NCBI GenBank assembly: GCA_033065855.1
Contig: JAVXUO010002078.1
Coordinates: 58,939 to 122,938 of the forward strand
Source of the DNA: Escallonia rubra
Taxonomy: Eukaryota; Streptophyta; Magnoliopsida; Escalloniales; Escalloniaceae
DNA: 64,000 nt
Direction of reading: 5' to 3'
A program made the position numbers and the translations under genes. Below the pieces are notes generated by a model, which searched no databases, had not been told where the DNA came from, and saw only the letters and a list, made by a program, of their open reading frames with translations. Below are positions 11,200 through 23,181 of the stretch, piece after piece. Numbering within the stretch: position 1 is the first letter of the stretch; the number at the start of each line of letters is the position of its first letter.

Positions 11200-11644
11200 T
11201 GTTGATATATGTCTTGTATTTATGTCCCACATCGGTTACTCAAAGAAGGTTGCAACTTGACCCTTAGTATATAAGACATCTTGTCCCACATTGCTTGGAG
11301 AGAGAAGATCACTGCTTTCTCCAAGTATAAGTAAGGTGTCTTGTATTGTGTTTAAGGACAAGAGGGAAGAGTCCTTCTTGGAGTAGGCAAGAGAGGAGAG
11401 TCCTTCTTTGAGTAGGCCAAGAGAGAAGAGTCCTTCTCTGAGTAGGAAAGAGAGGATAGTCTTTCTTTGGGTAGGCAAAGAAAGAAGAGTCCTTCTTTGA
11501 GTAGGAAAACAGTTGAGAGATACACGTGAGGGAGCGTTGTAAATCTGACTTGTGCAAAGTGGATTTGAGTTCTCTCATATTTCTTGTGTTTTCATATTTG
11601 GTTATCGTGTTCTATACATATTTATCTAGAGCGATTTCGTAACA
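11200..11644 (+). repeat. 3' LTR of the gag-protease element
   Basis: Same length and structure as the 5' LTR, with about four single-base differences (for example gatcgctg versus gatcactg, and tttgagtagg versus ttggagtagg). Followed by the target duplication ggttg. Confidence 0.9.
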
Positions 11645-11690
11645 GGTTGGCTACTCAGTATGGCAAAAGGCTCGGCCTCCCAGAAATTTA
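11645..11690 (+). pseudogene. Possible last-exon end of an unidentified gene, split by the LTR element
   Basis: If the LTR element and one ggttg copy are removed, the flanks give an acceptor-like TTCCTTGTAG at about 8272 followed by an open frame ending GWLATQYGKRLGLPEI and TAA at about 11688. This could be the final exon of an old gene. I do not recognise the protein, and no upstream exons were found. It may be chance. Confidence 0.2.
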
Positions 11691-11699
11691 AGAGGTTAC

Positions 11700-12590
11700 T
11701 GATGCAAGTAGCACACACTTTTTGGTACCACTGCTAGCTTCTGGGAGTTCTGCAATGTTTGCGTTTGCAGTTTGAAATAATTGTAACATCCTTGTATCTG
11801 TAAAAGCAGTCTGTGAGCAAGTAGCCTTGTGTATTTTGGTCATAGAGAGATATGGCAACTTAAGCTATGTCAAATGTATAGTTGGGTTATTACATCAAAA
11901 TGCTAATAATATGCAAAAAGAAATGTTATTTGCCATACATTTTTAAACTTTGGTAATGCATATAAAGAAGAGAATTATGATGAAAATCTTTATCAGATCG
12001 GAGTAAAAATAAAATGTTCCAGGCATGTTCGACAAAGGTGCTTAAATTCAGTTCAATTCAAGAAGAAAGATGAAAGTCCAGGAGCTGGAATTATTGATAA
12101 GAAGATGCTGTAAGGCTTTCCCTAGAGCATATCAACAGCCTACTCTAATTCACAAAAGGTTTTTGCTTTGCGTAATAGCTCCTATCATGGCTAAAGTAGC
12201 TGCTGGATTATGGTGCTTTCTTCTTTCTGTAGTTGCACTTTGTGGAAAGAAATGCACTGAAATATCATTGAAGGAGAATTATCTATCTCAGCCTCTCTTT
12301 CTCTAGACAGAAAGAAGTACAAAAACTAAGCCTCACATGTGCATAAATTCACTCAAGAGAAATAAAGTGTAGTGTTCACATAAACAAATGAGTTGAAAGT
12401 CGCGTCTTCCAACCAATTAGGCTGAATAAGAAATTCCAAATTGATCAACCCCAATCAGCCTTACTATAGATGGGCAATGTACTGTGTGTCCTAAAGCTGG
12501 CTCTCTTAGGAATAAANAAAAAAAAAGTTCAGCAAACTCACCAAGAAATTGATGGGCAATGTACTGTCCCCTAAAGCTATGGGTACTGCT
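11700..12590. other. No gene recognised
   Basis: AT-rich sequence between the LTR element and the RLP remnants. Short open frames (for example 12070-12306) have no recognisable domain. One ambiguous base (n) occurs at about 12517. Confidence 0.5.
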
Positions 12591-13900
12591 AGTACCCATA
12601 GCTTGCGCAACGCAAGCTCCATTCCCTTTTGCATTGCCAACGAGAGACGAGCCCTTAAGAGTTTCAAGCATGATCCAACATTTTATCCAGTCGCCATAGC
12701 ATAATGATTGCTCTAGTGGGCAGGAGCTGTCTGCCATAGCATCAGTGGCCATGTCCTCGAGCTCCACTTAAATATGTCTGTTGGGGAATCGTCTGTGCAT
12801 CGGTTGGTACCTCAATTTGACATAGTTGAGTTACTTGTGCTGCAACAAAAATCTGGAAATTTACCAATTCCTAACTTCATGGCTCCCTGAGGAGTTCACG
12901 ACATCTTAGCCTGTCCGATGCAGTTATGCAGGGTTTGGTGGATTGGTTCCTCCACACCTTGTAAATTTCTCAAGCTTGTGCACTCTCGATCTCTGTTTTA
13001 GCCACCTTAAATCTGAGAACTTCAGATGGCTTTCGAAACTTCGTGTGCTGCACTATCTTACTTCGAATCAAGCAGAACATATCAAGCTTTCAATTGGTTG
13101 CAGACTTGCAGGTGACAAATATGCTTTCTTCTCTAGTAGATATACGCTTGTCCTCTTGCAGTATTAATCTTGATGTTTCTCGTCCTAGTGTCATAAAGTT
13201 TACGCTGCTAACCACCCTTACTCTTTCCTACAACATCTTTCCTTTTTTGATACCAAGTAAGGTGCTTAATCTCATCGGACTTCATTCTCTTAGACTAGGA
13301 AACACTCATATTTGTGGCCCAATCCCGAGTAATCTTCAGAACATGACTGCTCTTAAAGATTTTGTTGTCTTATAATTCTCTAAATCGCAATATACCCAGC
13401 TGGTTTTGTGATTATTAATGGTCCTAAATCACTCGACCTTAGGAACAATACAGTTTACATGGCTTATAATTCTTAGACGAGATTAAAAGCATGACTTCTA
13501 TCAAGAACGCCAAAATGAGGATGCTATGATCAACGGGGAATGTCTGCGACTCTCAAGTCAGTTCACTTGTCAGCTAACAAGCTTGGGGAACATATCAGAT
13601 GTTCTCAAAAGCTTTGTTTTGGATGCCTTTTGGAATTTGGATACTTTGAAGTCATTTTATTAGCTGGGAGAGCCAACTATCTGGTTATTTGGATGGTCAT
13701 CAGATTGGAAAGTTCCCCAACTTGCGTGAGCTTAATCTAGGAAGTAATTAAATTATTGGTCCACTTCTGGAGTCATTAGAGAGATCTGCTTTAGGTTGCC
13801 CTGTTATAAATACACCCCAAGATGAACTGGTCCACTTCAAACTGACTTGTGCAATTTGTCAAGTCTTGCAGTCCTCAAATTGTACCGTAAGGATCCTTCC
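12590..13900 (+). pseudogene. Degenerate leucine-rich-repeat receptor-like protein (RLP)
   Basis: Plus-strand pieces in shifting frames match the usual order of a Cf/EIX-type RLP. First comes a corrupted N-terminal cap (CIANERRALKSFKHDP near 12630, then WAGAVCHSISGHVLELH near 12718). Then come repeats in two frames: FGGLVPPHLVNFSSLCTLDL near 12930 and LNLDVSRPS...NLIGLHSLRLGNTHICGPIPSNL near 13160-13340. Stops and frameshifts separate them. No transmembrane end is seen. It is a tandem relative of the RLP gene that starts at 14678. Confidence 0.8.
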
Positions 13901-14150
13901 TCTGGCAGCCTAAAGCGACCATAATTTCAGCACAGTTGGTCATCGGATACTTCCATGACCAGCACCTTCATGAGCACGAAACAGCGACTCCTACATGGGA
14001 CCTCAGGTAAACAACTGTTTTTTTTCTGCATTGAATTTGCGTTAACTAAGAAAAGGTAAATTCTTAAGAAGTACAAATAAGACTATTTTTTCCAATTGGT
14101 ACAGATAAGTCTTCAATAGTTTATTTCTCAGAGTTGCTAATTCTGAATAG

Positions 14151-14755
14151 AGAATAGAAGTTTGGAAGTCAAGGTCCTGCACAATAATTAGTAAGAGGAA
14201 TCTTGGAAAATCACTCGGGGACCAACTCTAGGACTTTTCAGCCATCAATACTTTCAGTCAATGGAAGTGTTTTTTTCTTTACCTAATTCTGGATCATAGT
14301 GTCTTCCCCTGTACTTGTATGGCCTCTATGAATTTGAGAACAATAAGGTAACTCTGGAATATGTTCACGAGAGCTGTTGAGGTTCTTTTCCTTGTCCACC
14401 TCATTACAGCACCTACTAGCAATAATTAGTATCTGAACTCCAATCTCAAAAATACTTGGTAGAGAATAGAAGTTTGGAAGTCAAGGTCCTGCCCAATAAT
14501 TAGTAAGAGGAACTTGGAAAATCACTCGGGGACCATCTCAACGACTTTTCAGCCATCACGACTTTCAGTCAATGACAGGGTCTTCTTATCTGTACTTGTA
14601 TGGCCTTCTATTTGAGGCAGGCTGATGCATTTGAGAACAATACGGTAACTCTCGAATATATTCCTCAAGGCTGCAGCATGAATATGTTCACGAGCGCTGC
14701 TGTGCTTCTTTTCCTTGTGTACCTCATTACAGCAACTACTAGCAATCGAAATTCC
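14151..14755 (+). repeat. Duplicated upstream and signal-peptide region of the RLP gene
   Basis: About 14151-14412 and 14463-14755 share sequence at an offset near 312 bp, starting AGAATAGAAGTTTGGAAGTC. The first copy includes a damaged version of the signal-peptide coding sequence (TTCTTTTCCTTGTCCACCTCATT) and runs into stops. The second copy leads into the open RLP frame. Upstream regulatory sequence is therefore present twice. Confidence 0.75.
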
Positions 14756-14929
14756 TCTATGTTGTGCATAGAAAACGAGAGGCAAGCTCTTCTGAGGTTC
14801 AAGAATGATCTAACAGATTCTTCAGGCCGCCTCTCCTCTTGGAATATGGTGCACAATGACTGTTGTTACTGGTCAGGAGTTGTTTGCCATAGTGGCCATG
14901 TCGTCGAACTCAACCTTCAAAACCCGAAC

Positions 14930-15229
14930 GGAGATTGCAACTCTTTTGACGATTTATATGCTGAGAGGGTGTGTGAGAAGAACAAGTTGAGTGGTAAAAT
15001 AAATCCTTCATTGCTCAACTTGGAACATTTGAGTTACTTAAACTTGAGACACAACAGATTCAGCGGTTCGTTACCACACGGAGATTGCAACTCTTTTGAT
15101 GATTTATATGCTGAGAGGGTGTGTGAGAAGAACAAGTTGAGTGGTAAAATAAATCCTTCATGGCTCAACTTGGAACATTTGAGTTACTTAGACTTGAGCC
15201 ACAACAGATTCAGCGGTTCGTTACCACGT
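14930..15229 (+). repeat. 150-bp in-frame tandem duplication in the RLP
   Basis: The 50-residue unit beginning GDCNSFDDLYAERVCEKNK occurs at 14930-15079 and 15080-15229 with few differences (SLLNL/SWLNL, LNLRHN/LDLSHN). It duplicates the segment between the N-terminal cap and the first repeats. Confidence 0.9.
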
Positions 15230-15585
15230 CTCCCTCCTAACGTATTCGAGCTAGATCTTTCCAATAATTCGTTTATAGGAAACCTCTCTCACTTCTTGTG
15301 TGGCAACACAAACAAACCAAAACAATTAGAAATCCTTATTTTGGGAGATAATCTTTTATCAGGAGATATTCCCGATTGTTGGATGAGCTGGGCGTCTCTG
15401 AGAGTTGTAGCACTGGGAAACAACAATTTGAAGGGGAACATACCAAGCTCCATGGGTTATCTTAGTGACCTGCGATCGTTGCACTTGCGCAACAATAGCC
15501 TCAACGGAGAAGCACCTATGGCTCTACAGAATTGCACGGAGTTGATGATAATTGACCTAAGTGAGAATGAGTTTTGCGGAAGCGT

Positions 15586-16532
15586 TGTTGGAATTGGGTT
15601 TTAAACCCATTGTGGAGAAGCAACTTTGACTCAATTTTCAAATGGGTTCCAAACCATAGCTTGGTTAGGAACAAATTAATTCACGTTCATCTATTGGAAT
15701 AGATGATCGTGGTATATTCACATGTTTAAAACGAATGAGGAGTGAATGAGAAAATTGAAGCTAAAGTTAGTGGTTCACCTTGAAAGGAAAAGAGTATCCC
15801 ACATTGAAGAGATAAAGCCAATGTTGTCTCCTTATAAAGCTTAGCCTTGAGCTAAGGGATGGGCCCCTTGGGGGTACCCATGTTTTGTAAGGAGGGAGGA
15901 CCTAGGTTGACCCAAGGTCCACCACACGCGCGCGCCGCCCGCCCCGCCCCGTCCCGGTCCGGTCCGTGGCCGTGGCTTGGGCTAGGCCCAATCAGGCTTT
16001 ATTCTTTTTGGGACAAATAAATTTTATTTATTTAATTTCCTTTCCGAAAAGTTGTGACCTTTCCTTTCCAACCAACCAGCTGTGAAGAGTTGCACCCCCC
16101 AGTGAATACTCTGTGTATAAAACCGAGTCAGTTTACAGAAGTTAGATACGAATTAAAATCCCGAATTTTCTTTTCTTCTGTACAAGAGTCTGTCCAGTTT
16201 TAAGTGTTCGCAAAAGAAGAAAGAGTTCTACCATTGTTTGGTTCGCCGGGTCTGGAAATTTGGTGTGCTACTATTTTCAGACGTAGCCGTTGTATCCTGG
16301 GAGACTATCGTCAAGAACCGTCAGCACCGTTGCGGGACGAATAAAGTCTTAAGGACAGTGAATCAAATTCACGCCTCGGCCCCTTTTTCCTTTGCTGTTC
16401 TGCAATCCTGTTGTGAGTTCATTTTAATTGTTCTTGCAAAGACTATATGTTCTGTTTAGAAAACTACATTTCTGTATTTCGTACTTAATTGTTTCTGCAC
16501 AAGTATACACAAAGTATATATTTCGAACAACA
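15586..16532 (+). repeat. 5' LTR of the copia element
   Basis: Contains a likely promoter TATA (CTGTGTATAAAACC near 16110) and a GC-rich stretch with CACGCGCGCGCCGCCC near 15926. Confidence 0.95.
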
Positions 16533-16764
16533 TTCTTAAGACTTTACTTCCCGTACTTTGTGTACATGTGTAGAAACAGTATTTTCTAAACAGTATTTTT
16601 CAAATTTCGGCTTCTTATTTGCTTCGATCACTCTATACTAAAATTATTTTAAGTTTATGTATTTAATTTTAGTAATACTAGAATCTGTTTTCGTTATACC
16701 TTTGTGATAGACTGGATTATTTTTGCTTATTAATAGTTGTTATATTCTGTTGATAGATATAACA

Positions 16765-18762
16765 ATGGCTACTAGCGAAACCAATTCGGAAAGTGGACCG
16801 GTTCATCCCAGCGGTGGGACTGTGTATGCGACACCTTACGTTGCACCTGCTCATGGTTCCGTTGGACTTGGTGAAAGACCGGAAAAGTTCAACGGAAAGG
16901 ATTTTAAGAGATGGCAACAGAAAATGTTGTTCTATCTTACCACCTTGAACTTGGCAAGGTTCTTGCACGAGGATGCACCAGATCTTGGTGACAATCCTGA
17001 CCGGCAAACAGTGGCTGCCGTGGATGCTTGGAAGCATTCGGATTTTTTGTGCAAGAACTACATCCTCAATGGATTGGACAATGCGTTGTATAACGTATAC
17101 AGTCCAATGGCCAATGCGAAAGCATTGTGGGAATCCTTGGAAAGGAAATACAAAACGGAAGATGCCGGCTCAAAGAAATTTGTAGTCGGCAAATTCCTTG
17201 ATTTCAAGATGGTGGATTCCAAGACTGTGATTAGTCAAGTCCAAGAGTTTCAGCTAATCCTCCATGATATTCATGCGGAAGGGATGGTACTTGGAGAATC
17301 TTTTCAAGTGGCTGCGCTAATTGAAAAATTGCCACCTACTTGGAGAGATTTCAAGAACTATTTAAAGCATAAGCGCAAGGAGATGAAGCTCGAGGATTTG
17401 ATCGTCAGATTGAGGATTGAGGAGGATAATCGCCAGTCCGAGAAGAAGGCCGGTAATTATCATCATGAGGCCAAGGCAAACGTGGTCGAGCAAGGTCCAT
17501 CAAAGAGGAGGAAAATTTCTGATTCCGATGGTCCAAGCGGAGCAAGCGGCTCAAATTTCAAAGGCGGTGAGAAGAAGAAGTTCAAAGGGAATTGCTTTGG
17601 GTGCGGCAAAGCTGGCCATCGTGCTAAGGATTGTCGCAAGAACAAAGGAAACTTTAAAGGAAAGAATTCTCAAGCCAATGTGACCGAAGTTACCAAAATC
17701 ACCGAGGACGTGACAGATTTGAATTTATCTGCGGTGGTATCCGAAGTCAACTTGGTTGGAAATCCCAAACAGTGGTGGGTAGACACAGGCGCTACTCGAC
17801 ATGTGTGCTCCGAGCGAAGTATGTTTACTACATATGAGAGCGCCAACAACGAGAATCTGTTCATGGGAAACTCTTCTTCTTCAAAGGTGCTAGGAATGGG
17901 CAAGGTGGTCTTAAAGATGACATCCGGAAAGGAATTGAGTCTCAACAATGTGCTTCATGTGCCAGACATTCGGAAGAATCTAGTGTCAGGCTCATTGTTG
18001 AGTAAGAATGGTTTCAAGCTAGTGTTTGAGAGCGATAAATTTGTACTCACTAAAAGTGGGATGTTTGTAGGAAAAGGGTACTTATGTGATGGTCTGTTTA
18101 AGTTAAATGTAATGACCATCGTGCCTAAAGTTGTACCAAATTCCGATATTAATAAAATTATTTCTTCTGCTTACTTGTTGGAATCTCCTAATTTATGGCA
18201 TCGTAGATTAGGTCATGTAAATTATGGTTCCATACAAAAGCTAGTGAAAAATGGTTTTTTGCCTAAAATGGATTTTGACTCACATAAAGCATGTGAAATT
18301 TGTGTTGAAGCTAAAATGGCAAAAACGTCTTTCAAGTCAATTGAAAGAAGTACGGAACCTTTAAGTCTAATTCATAGTGATATATGTGACTTAAAGGTGG
18401 TACAATCTAGAGGAGGAAAAAAGTATTTTATTACTTTTATTGATGATTGTACGAGATTTTGTTATGTATATTTGCTTAGAAGTAAGGATGAAGCCTTGGA
18501 AGCATTTATGCAATACAAAATTGAGGTTGAAAATCAACTTAGCAAGAAAATCAAAGTACTAAGAAGTGATAGAGGCGGAGAATATGTTTTCCCTTTTGAA
18601 AAATTTTGTGCCGATCACGGAATCATTCATGAGACCACGGCACCGTATGCGCCTCAGTCAAATGGAATTGCTGAGCGGAAAAATCGTACTTTAAAGGAAA
18701 TGATGAATGCTTTGTTGATAAATTCTGGACTACCGGATAACTTGTGGGGGAAGCGGTCTTAA
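16765..18762 (+). pseudogene. copia gag-protease-integrase frame, ends in a frameshift
   Basis: Starts [12 protein letters not shown]. Gag (UBN2-like, with [11 protein letters not shown]) is followed by a CCHC knuckle [14 protein letters not shown], the protease active site [12 protein letters not shown], a pre-integrase zinc segment (LWHRRLGH...CEICVEAK) and the integrase core with [15 protein letters not shown] and ERKNRTLKE. The frame ends prematurely at 18762. The continuation lies in the next frame from about 18744, so one base seems lost in a G run near 18746. Confidence 0.95.
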
Positions 18763-20327
18763 CCGCAAATCATATACTTAATAAAGTACCTCACAAGAAG
18801 TTGCAAAAGACACCTTATGAGCTATGGAAAGGTCGTCCTCCTTCCTTCAAATATCTTAAAGTGTGGGGGTGTCTAGCAAAGGTAGCTATCCCACCACCTA
18901 AAATGGTCAAAATAGGACCTAAAACGGTCGATGGGATTTTTATTGGATATGCAAGCCATAGCTCGGCATATCGGTTCTTAGTGCATAAATCTGAAGTTGA
19001 CGATATACACGTCAACACCATAATGGAGACAAGGAATGCACATTTCTTTGAAAATGTATTTCCTTATAAAGTTGCACAAGAACGAAGTTCTTTAGAAAGA
19101 ACTAATAAGGACCAAGAACCCTCACAAGAGGAAGATGAGCCAAGACGTAGCAAGAGAGCTAGAACGTCTACATCTTTTGGTCCTGATTTTCTAACATATT
19201 TGTTAGAAAATGAGCCTCGTACTTATAGTGAAGCAATGTCGAGTCCCGAAGCTCCTCATTGGAAAGAGGCTATTAATAGTGAAATAGAATCCATCATGCA
19301 AAATCATACATGGGAACTGATGGATCTTCCTCCTGGAAATAAACCATTAGGGTGTAAATGGCTTTTCAAGAGAAAGATGAAAGCTGATGGAACGATCGAG
19401 AAATATAAGGCCCGACTAGTTGTCAAGGGATATAGACAGAAGGAAGGCCTTGATTATTTTGATACATATTCACCAGTTACAAGAATAACATCCATTCGAA
19501 TATTGATAGCTATTGCAGCTATTAATAATCTTGAGATACACCAAATGGATGTGAAAACAGCTTTCCTAAATGGAGATCTTAATGAAGAGATCTATATAGA
19601 GCAACCCGAGGGGTTTGTAGCTCCTGATCATAAGAGGAAGGTGTGCAAGCTTGTTAAGTCACTTTATGGACTAAAACAGGCTCCGAAACAATGGCATGAA
19701 AAGTTTGATAAAGTCATGATCGAAAATGGCTTTAGAATCAACGAATGTGATAAATGTGTCTATGTTAAAGGCACGGAAAAAGGATATGTCATTGTTTGCC
19801 TTTATGTGGATGATATGCTCATTATCGGGAGCAATGATGAATTCATTAAGGCTACAAAGAAAATGTTGGCCAGTAAATTTGATATGAAAGATATGGGTGT
19901 GGCTGATGTTATACTTGGTATGAAAATTACCAAAACATCAAATGGACTAGTCTTGTCACAATCTCATTATATTGAGAAAGTGCTAGACAAATTTAAAAGT
20001 TATGATAATAGTCCAGTTAAGACACCACTAGATGTAAATTTACATCTAACAAAGAATACTGGTGAAGGAATATCTCAATTAGAGTATTCGCGTATAATTG
20101 GTAGCCTAATGTATATCATGAATTGCACGAGACCCGATATAGCATATGCTGTCAGTAAATTGAGCAGATATACTAGCAATCCGGGGAAGAATCACTGGCT
20201 AGCTATTGTAAGAGTTTTAAGGTACTTAAAATATACCTTAAACTTTGGTCTGCATTATACAAGATATCCAGCTGTATATCAGATTCTAATGAAACAAAAT
20301 CCACAAGTGGATATGTGTTTACATTAG
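18744..20327 (+). pseudogene. copia integrase end and reverse transcriptase frame
   Basis: Begins at the end of the integrase ([17 protein letters not shown]) and includes the GKR-like linker region. The full reverse transcriptase follows: [23 protein letters not shown], the [13 protein letters not shown] block, [12 protein letters not shown] and the catalytic box YVDDMLI. It ends out of frame at 20327 because of a deletion near 20275. TNT1-like relatives are the closest from memory. The lineage (Tork) is an inference. Confidence 0.95.
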
Positions 20328-20725
20328 GAGGAGCAGCTATTTCTTGGAAATCCTCTAAACAGACATGTATTGCCAGATCCACTATGGAATCTGAATTCAT
20401 TGCTTTAGATAAAGCAGGAGAAGAAGCGGAGTGGCTTCGTAATTTCTTGGAGGATATTCCAAATTGGCCTAAGCCTGTGCCACCAATTTGCATACATTGT
20501 GATAGTCAATCTGCAATTGGAAGAGCACAAAGCAGTATGTATAACGGCAAGTCTAGACACATACGTCGCAGACACAATACCGTTAGACAATTACTTTCTA
20601 GTGGAATTATCTCTATTGACTATGTGAAGTCAAAGGATAATATTGCGGATCCGTTAACGAAAGCTTTGACTAGAGAGAAAGTAAATGTGTCATCAAGGGG
20701 AATGGGTCTTAAGCCTATGAACTAA
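20315..20725 (+). pseudogene. copia RNase H, lacks first catalytic Asp
   Basis: Reads [26 protein letters not shown] and [10 protein letters not shown], then [14 protein letters not shown] and [14 protein letters not shown], all typical of copia RNase H. The conserved segment with the Y-S-D-A-N/D-W motif that should sit between YPAV and the [18 protein letters not shown] is missing. This points to a deletion of roughly 25-30 bp near 20275 that removes the first catalytic Asp and shifts the frame. Confidence 0.9.
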
Positions 20726-21324
20726 AGAGTTGCCATAATGGAAACCCTACCTAGCTGACTGGAGATCCCAAGATCTAGGTTCAAAGGGAAAACCGAATTA
20801 TGTAAATGCGACTCAGACAGAGCACTGTGGGGGGTTAAAACCCTCATATCCATTCCTATGATGAGAAGACAGTGGCACCTACAAAAGGTTAGGTTAAGCT
20901 ATGCTTTTAATGACTCTTATATCTTGGAAATCTAAGTGGGGGTGCGGTAGGAACCTCTTAATAAGAAGTCACCTATGTGAGTAAGAAGTGGGGCCGCTTC
21001 TATGAGAATTGTAAGGCTGAATTCTCAAAGAGTACTCATGAAAACCAGGAGTTGTTCAGGGCCAAAATGAACACAACAATGAGAACCTCAAAACAATGTT
21101 TGAGCGATACTGTGTGAAGTTCTATTGTCTCGGTTTACACTAAGGGTTGAACAGTTCAAGACATCATGTTCACTGGTTAACCAGTAAATCCGATAGTTCT
21201 CACTAGGGAAGGTTCAAGGCCATCGGCTACCTATCCCGATGCAGTGTCGTTCTAAAGAACTCTTTCTTATGTCAGTGTTTCTGTGCGTATAGAGTCCAGT
21301 CAATTTTCTATTCATGTGGGGGAT
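20726..21324 (+). other. Untranslated 3' spacer of the copia element
   Basis: About 600 bp without a long frame between the RNase H stop and the 3' LTR, ending in the purine tract. Nothing else recognised. Confidence 0.7.
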
Positions 21325-22272
21325 TGTTGGAATTGGGTTTTAAACCCATTGTGGAGAAGCAACTTTGACTCAATTTTCAAATGGGTTCCAAACCATAGCT
21401 TGGTTAGGAACAAATTAATTCACGTTCATCTATTGGAATAGATGATCGTGGTATATTCACATGTTTAAAACGAATGAGGAGTGAATGAGAAAATTGAAGC
21501 TAAAGTTAGTGGTTCACCTTGAAAGGAAAAGAGTATCCCACATTGAAGAGATAAAGCCAATGTTGTCTCCTTATAAAGCTTAGCCTTGAGCTAAGGGATG
21601 GGCCCCTTGGGGGTACCCATGTTTTGTAAGGAGGGAGGACCTAGGTTGACCCAAGGTCCACCACACGCGCGCGCCGCCCGTCCCGCCACGTCCCGGTCCG
21701 GTCCGTGGCCGTGGCTTGGGCTAGGCCCAATCAGGCTTTATTCTTTTTGGGACAAATAAATTTTATTTATTTAATTTCCTTTCCGAAAAGTTGTGACCTT
21801 TCCTTTCCAACCAACCAGCTGTGAAGAGTTGCACCTCCCAGTGAATACTCTGTGTATAAAACCGAGTCAGTTTACAGAAGTTAGATACGAATTAAAAATC
21901 CCGAATTTTCTTTTCTTCTGTACAAGAGTCTGTCCAGTTTTAAGTGTTCGAAAAAGAAGAAAGAGTTCTACCATTGTTTGGTTCGCCGGGTCTGGAAATT
22001 TGGTGTGCTACTATTTTCAGACGTAGCCGTTGTATCCTGGGAGACTATCGTCAAGAACCGTCAGCACCGTTGCGGGACGAATAAAGTCTTAAGGACAGTG
22101 AATCAAATTCACGCCTCGGCCCCTTTTTCCTTTGCTGTTCTGCAATCCTGTTGTGAGTTCATTTTAATTGTTCTTGCAAAGACTATATGTTCTGTTTAGA
22201 AAACTACATTTCTGTATTTCGTACTTAATTGTTTCTGCACAAGTATACACAAAGTATATATTTCGAACAACA
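21325..22272 (+). repeat. 3' LTR of the copia element
   Basis: Matches the 5' LTR except for about four substitutions (for example in the GC-rich CCGCCCG stretch and GCACCTCCC) and one extra A in ATTAAAAATCCC. It is followed by the target duplication agcgt. Confidence 0.95.
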
Positions 22273-23181
22273 AGCGTAACATCTTGGATGGGGAAAGGGC
22301 TTCCGGATCTAATTTCGCTGGACCTTCGTTCGAATAAATTTAGTGGTCAAATTCCTTCTGACATTTGCCACCTCAACTTTCTTCAAATCTTTGATCTCGC
22401 AAACAACAATTTGTCAGGTGAGATACCAAGGTGTATGGGAAATTTTACTGCCATGGCCACAAAAAGGAGTCTTCTGGATGGCTCAGACGGGGTTGTATAC
22501 GTGTTTGCAGATGAAGTCAGGACTTTTTATGGACCAGGTCATTTTGAGGATGTTTATGTGGTGACAAAAGGAAGCGAATTGCAATATGTTGCCACTCTGT
22601 CCCTTGTAACAAGCATGGACCTTTCAAGCAACAATTTATCCGGAGAAATACCGAAAGAACTAACCAGTTTGGTGGAGCTGCTATCACTCAATCTGTCAGG
22701 AAATCGTCTTACAGGAATGATACCGAAGAAGACTGGTGACATGAAGAAATTGGAATCTCTTGATTTCTCAAGAAATCAGCTCTCGGGTGAAATTCCTTCA
22801 AGCATTTCGAGTCTAACTTTTTTGAGCTATCTAAATTTGTCGTTCAACAATTTGTCAGGAAGGATTCCAACAAGCACCCAGCTCCAAAGCTTTAATGCTT
22901 CTTGCTTTATAGGCAACAAACTTTGTGGACCCCCAGTAAACAAGGACTGCACTGTCAATGGTGTAACGCCTAATAATCGAAATGAAGAAGGTAAAGGTGA
23001 TAGACCAGAAGTGGACTGGTTTTACTTGTGCATGGCATTAGGATTTGCAGTAGGTTTTTGGGCCGTCTGTGGTCCTATATGGTTCATCCGGTCCTGGAGG
23101 CATGCCTACTTTCATTTCTTAGAGATCATCTGGTGTAGACTATGTATTGCTTTTGGAATCCGTCGTTAAATCTATGAGGTA

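Larger units (their letters stand above)
8304..11644 (+). mobile_element. Young non-autonomous LTR retrotransposon with gag and protease only
   Basis: Two 445-bp LTRs (8304-8748, 11200-11644), each TG...CA, are flanked by the 5-bp target duplication ggttg (8299-8303, 11645-11649). Just inside the 5' LTR is tggtatcaagagc, one base off the Met-tRNA primer site. A purine tract (aggtggagat) ends at 11199. I count four differences between the LTRs. The 2.45-kb interior codes for a Ty3/gypsy-like gag and an aspartic protease but has no reverse transcriptase, RNase H or integrase. It must have been mobilised by another element. Confidence 0.9.
15586..22272 (+). mobile_element. Nearly intact, recent Ty1/copia LTR retrotransposon
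   Basis: LTRs of 947 bp (15586-16532) and 948 bp (21325-22272), each TGTTGG...AACA, are flanked by the 5-bp target duplication agcgt (15581-15585, 22273-22277). A purine tract (catgtgggggat) ends at 21324. Domain order is gag, protease, integrase, reverse transcriptase, RNase H, that is copia order. I did not find the common Met-tRNA primer site behind the 5' LTR. Only about four substitutions and one indel separate the LTRs. Two lesions in the coding region make this copy defective. It interrupts an RLP coding region. Confidence 0.95.
14678..23169 (+). pseudogene. LRR receptor-like protein gene split by a copia element
   Basis: The coding parts are 14678-15585 and 22278-23169. Without the copia element and one agcgt copy they join exactly in frame to 599 residues. 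The first part has a signal peptide (MNMFTSAAVLLFLVYLITA), the N-terminal cap CIENERQALLRFKNDL...DCCYWSGVVC, and repeats. The second has repeats, an island with DEVRTFYGPGHFEDVY, the conserved LESLDFSRNQLSGEIPSS block, a cap Cys pair, and one membrane helix (FYLCMALGFAVGFWAVC) with a short basic tail and no kinase. Such proteins are cell-surface immune or developmental receptors. At 599 residues it is well below the usual 900-1000, because most central repeats are missing. As it stands translation stops in the LTR at 15604. The ATG at 14678 was chosen because it begins the signal peptide. Confidence 0.85.

Noticed and set aside
16238..16459. 73-residue frame present twice (also 21978-22199)
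   Set aside because: Identical frames in both copia LTRs, without domain or codon signal.
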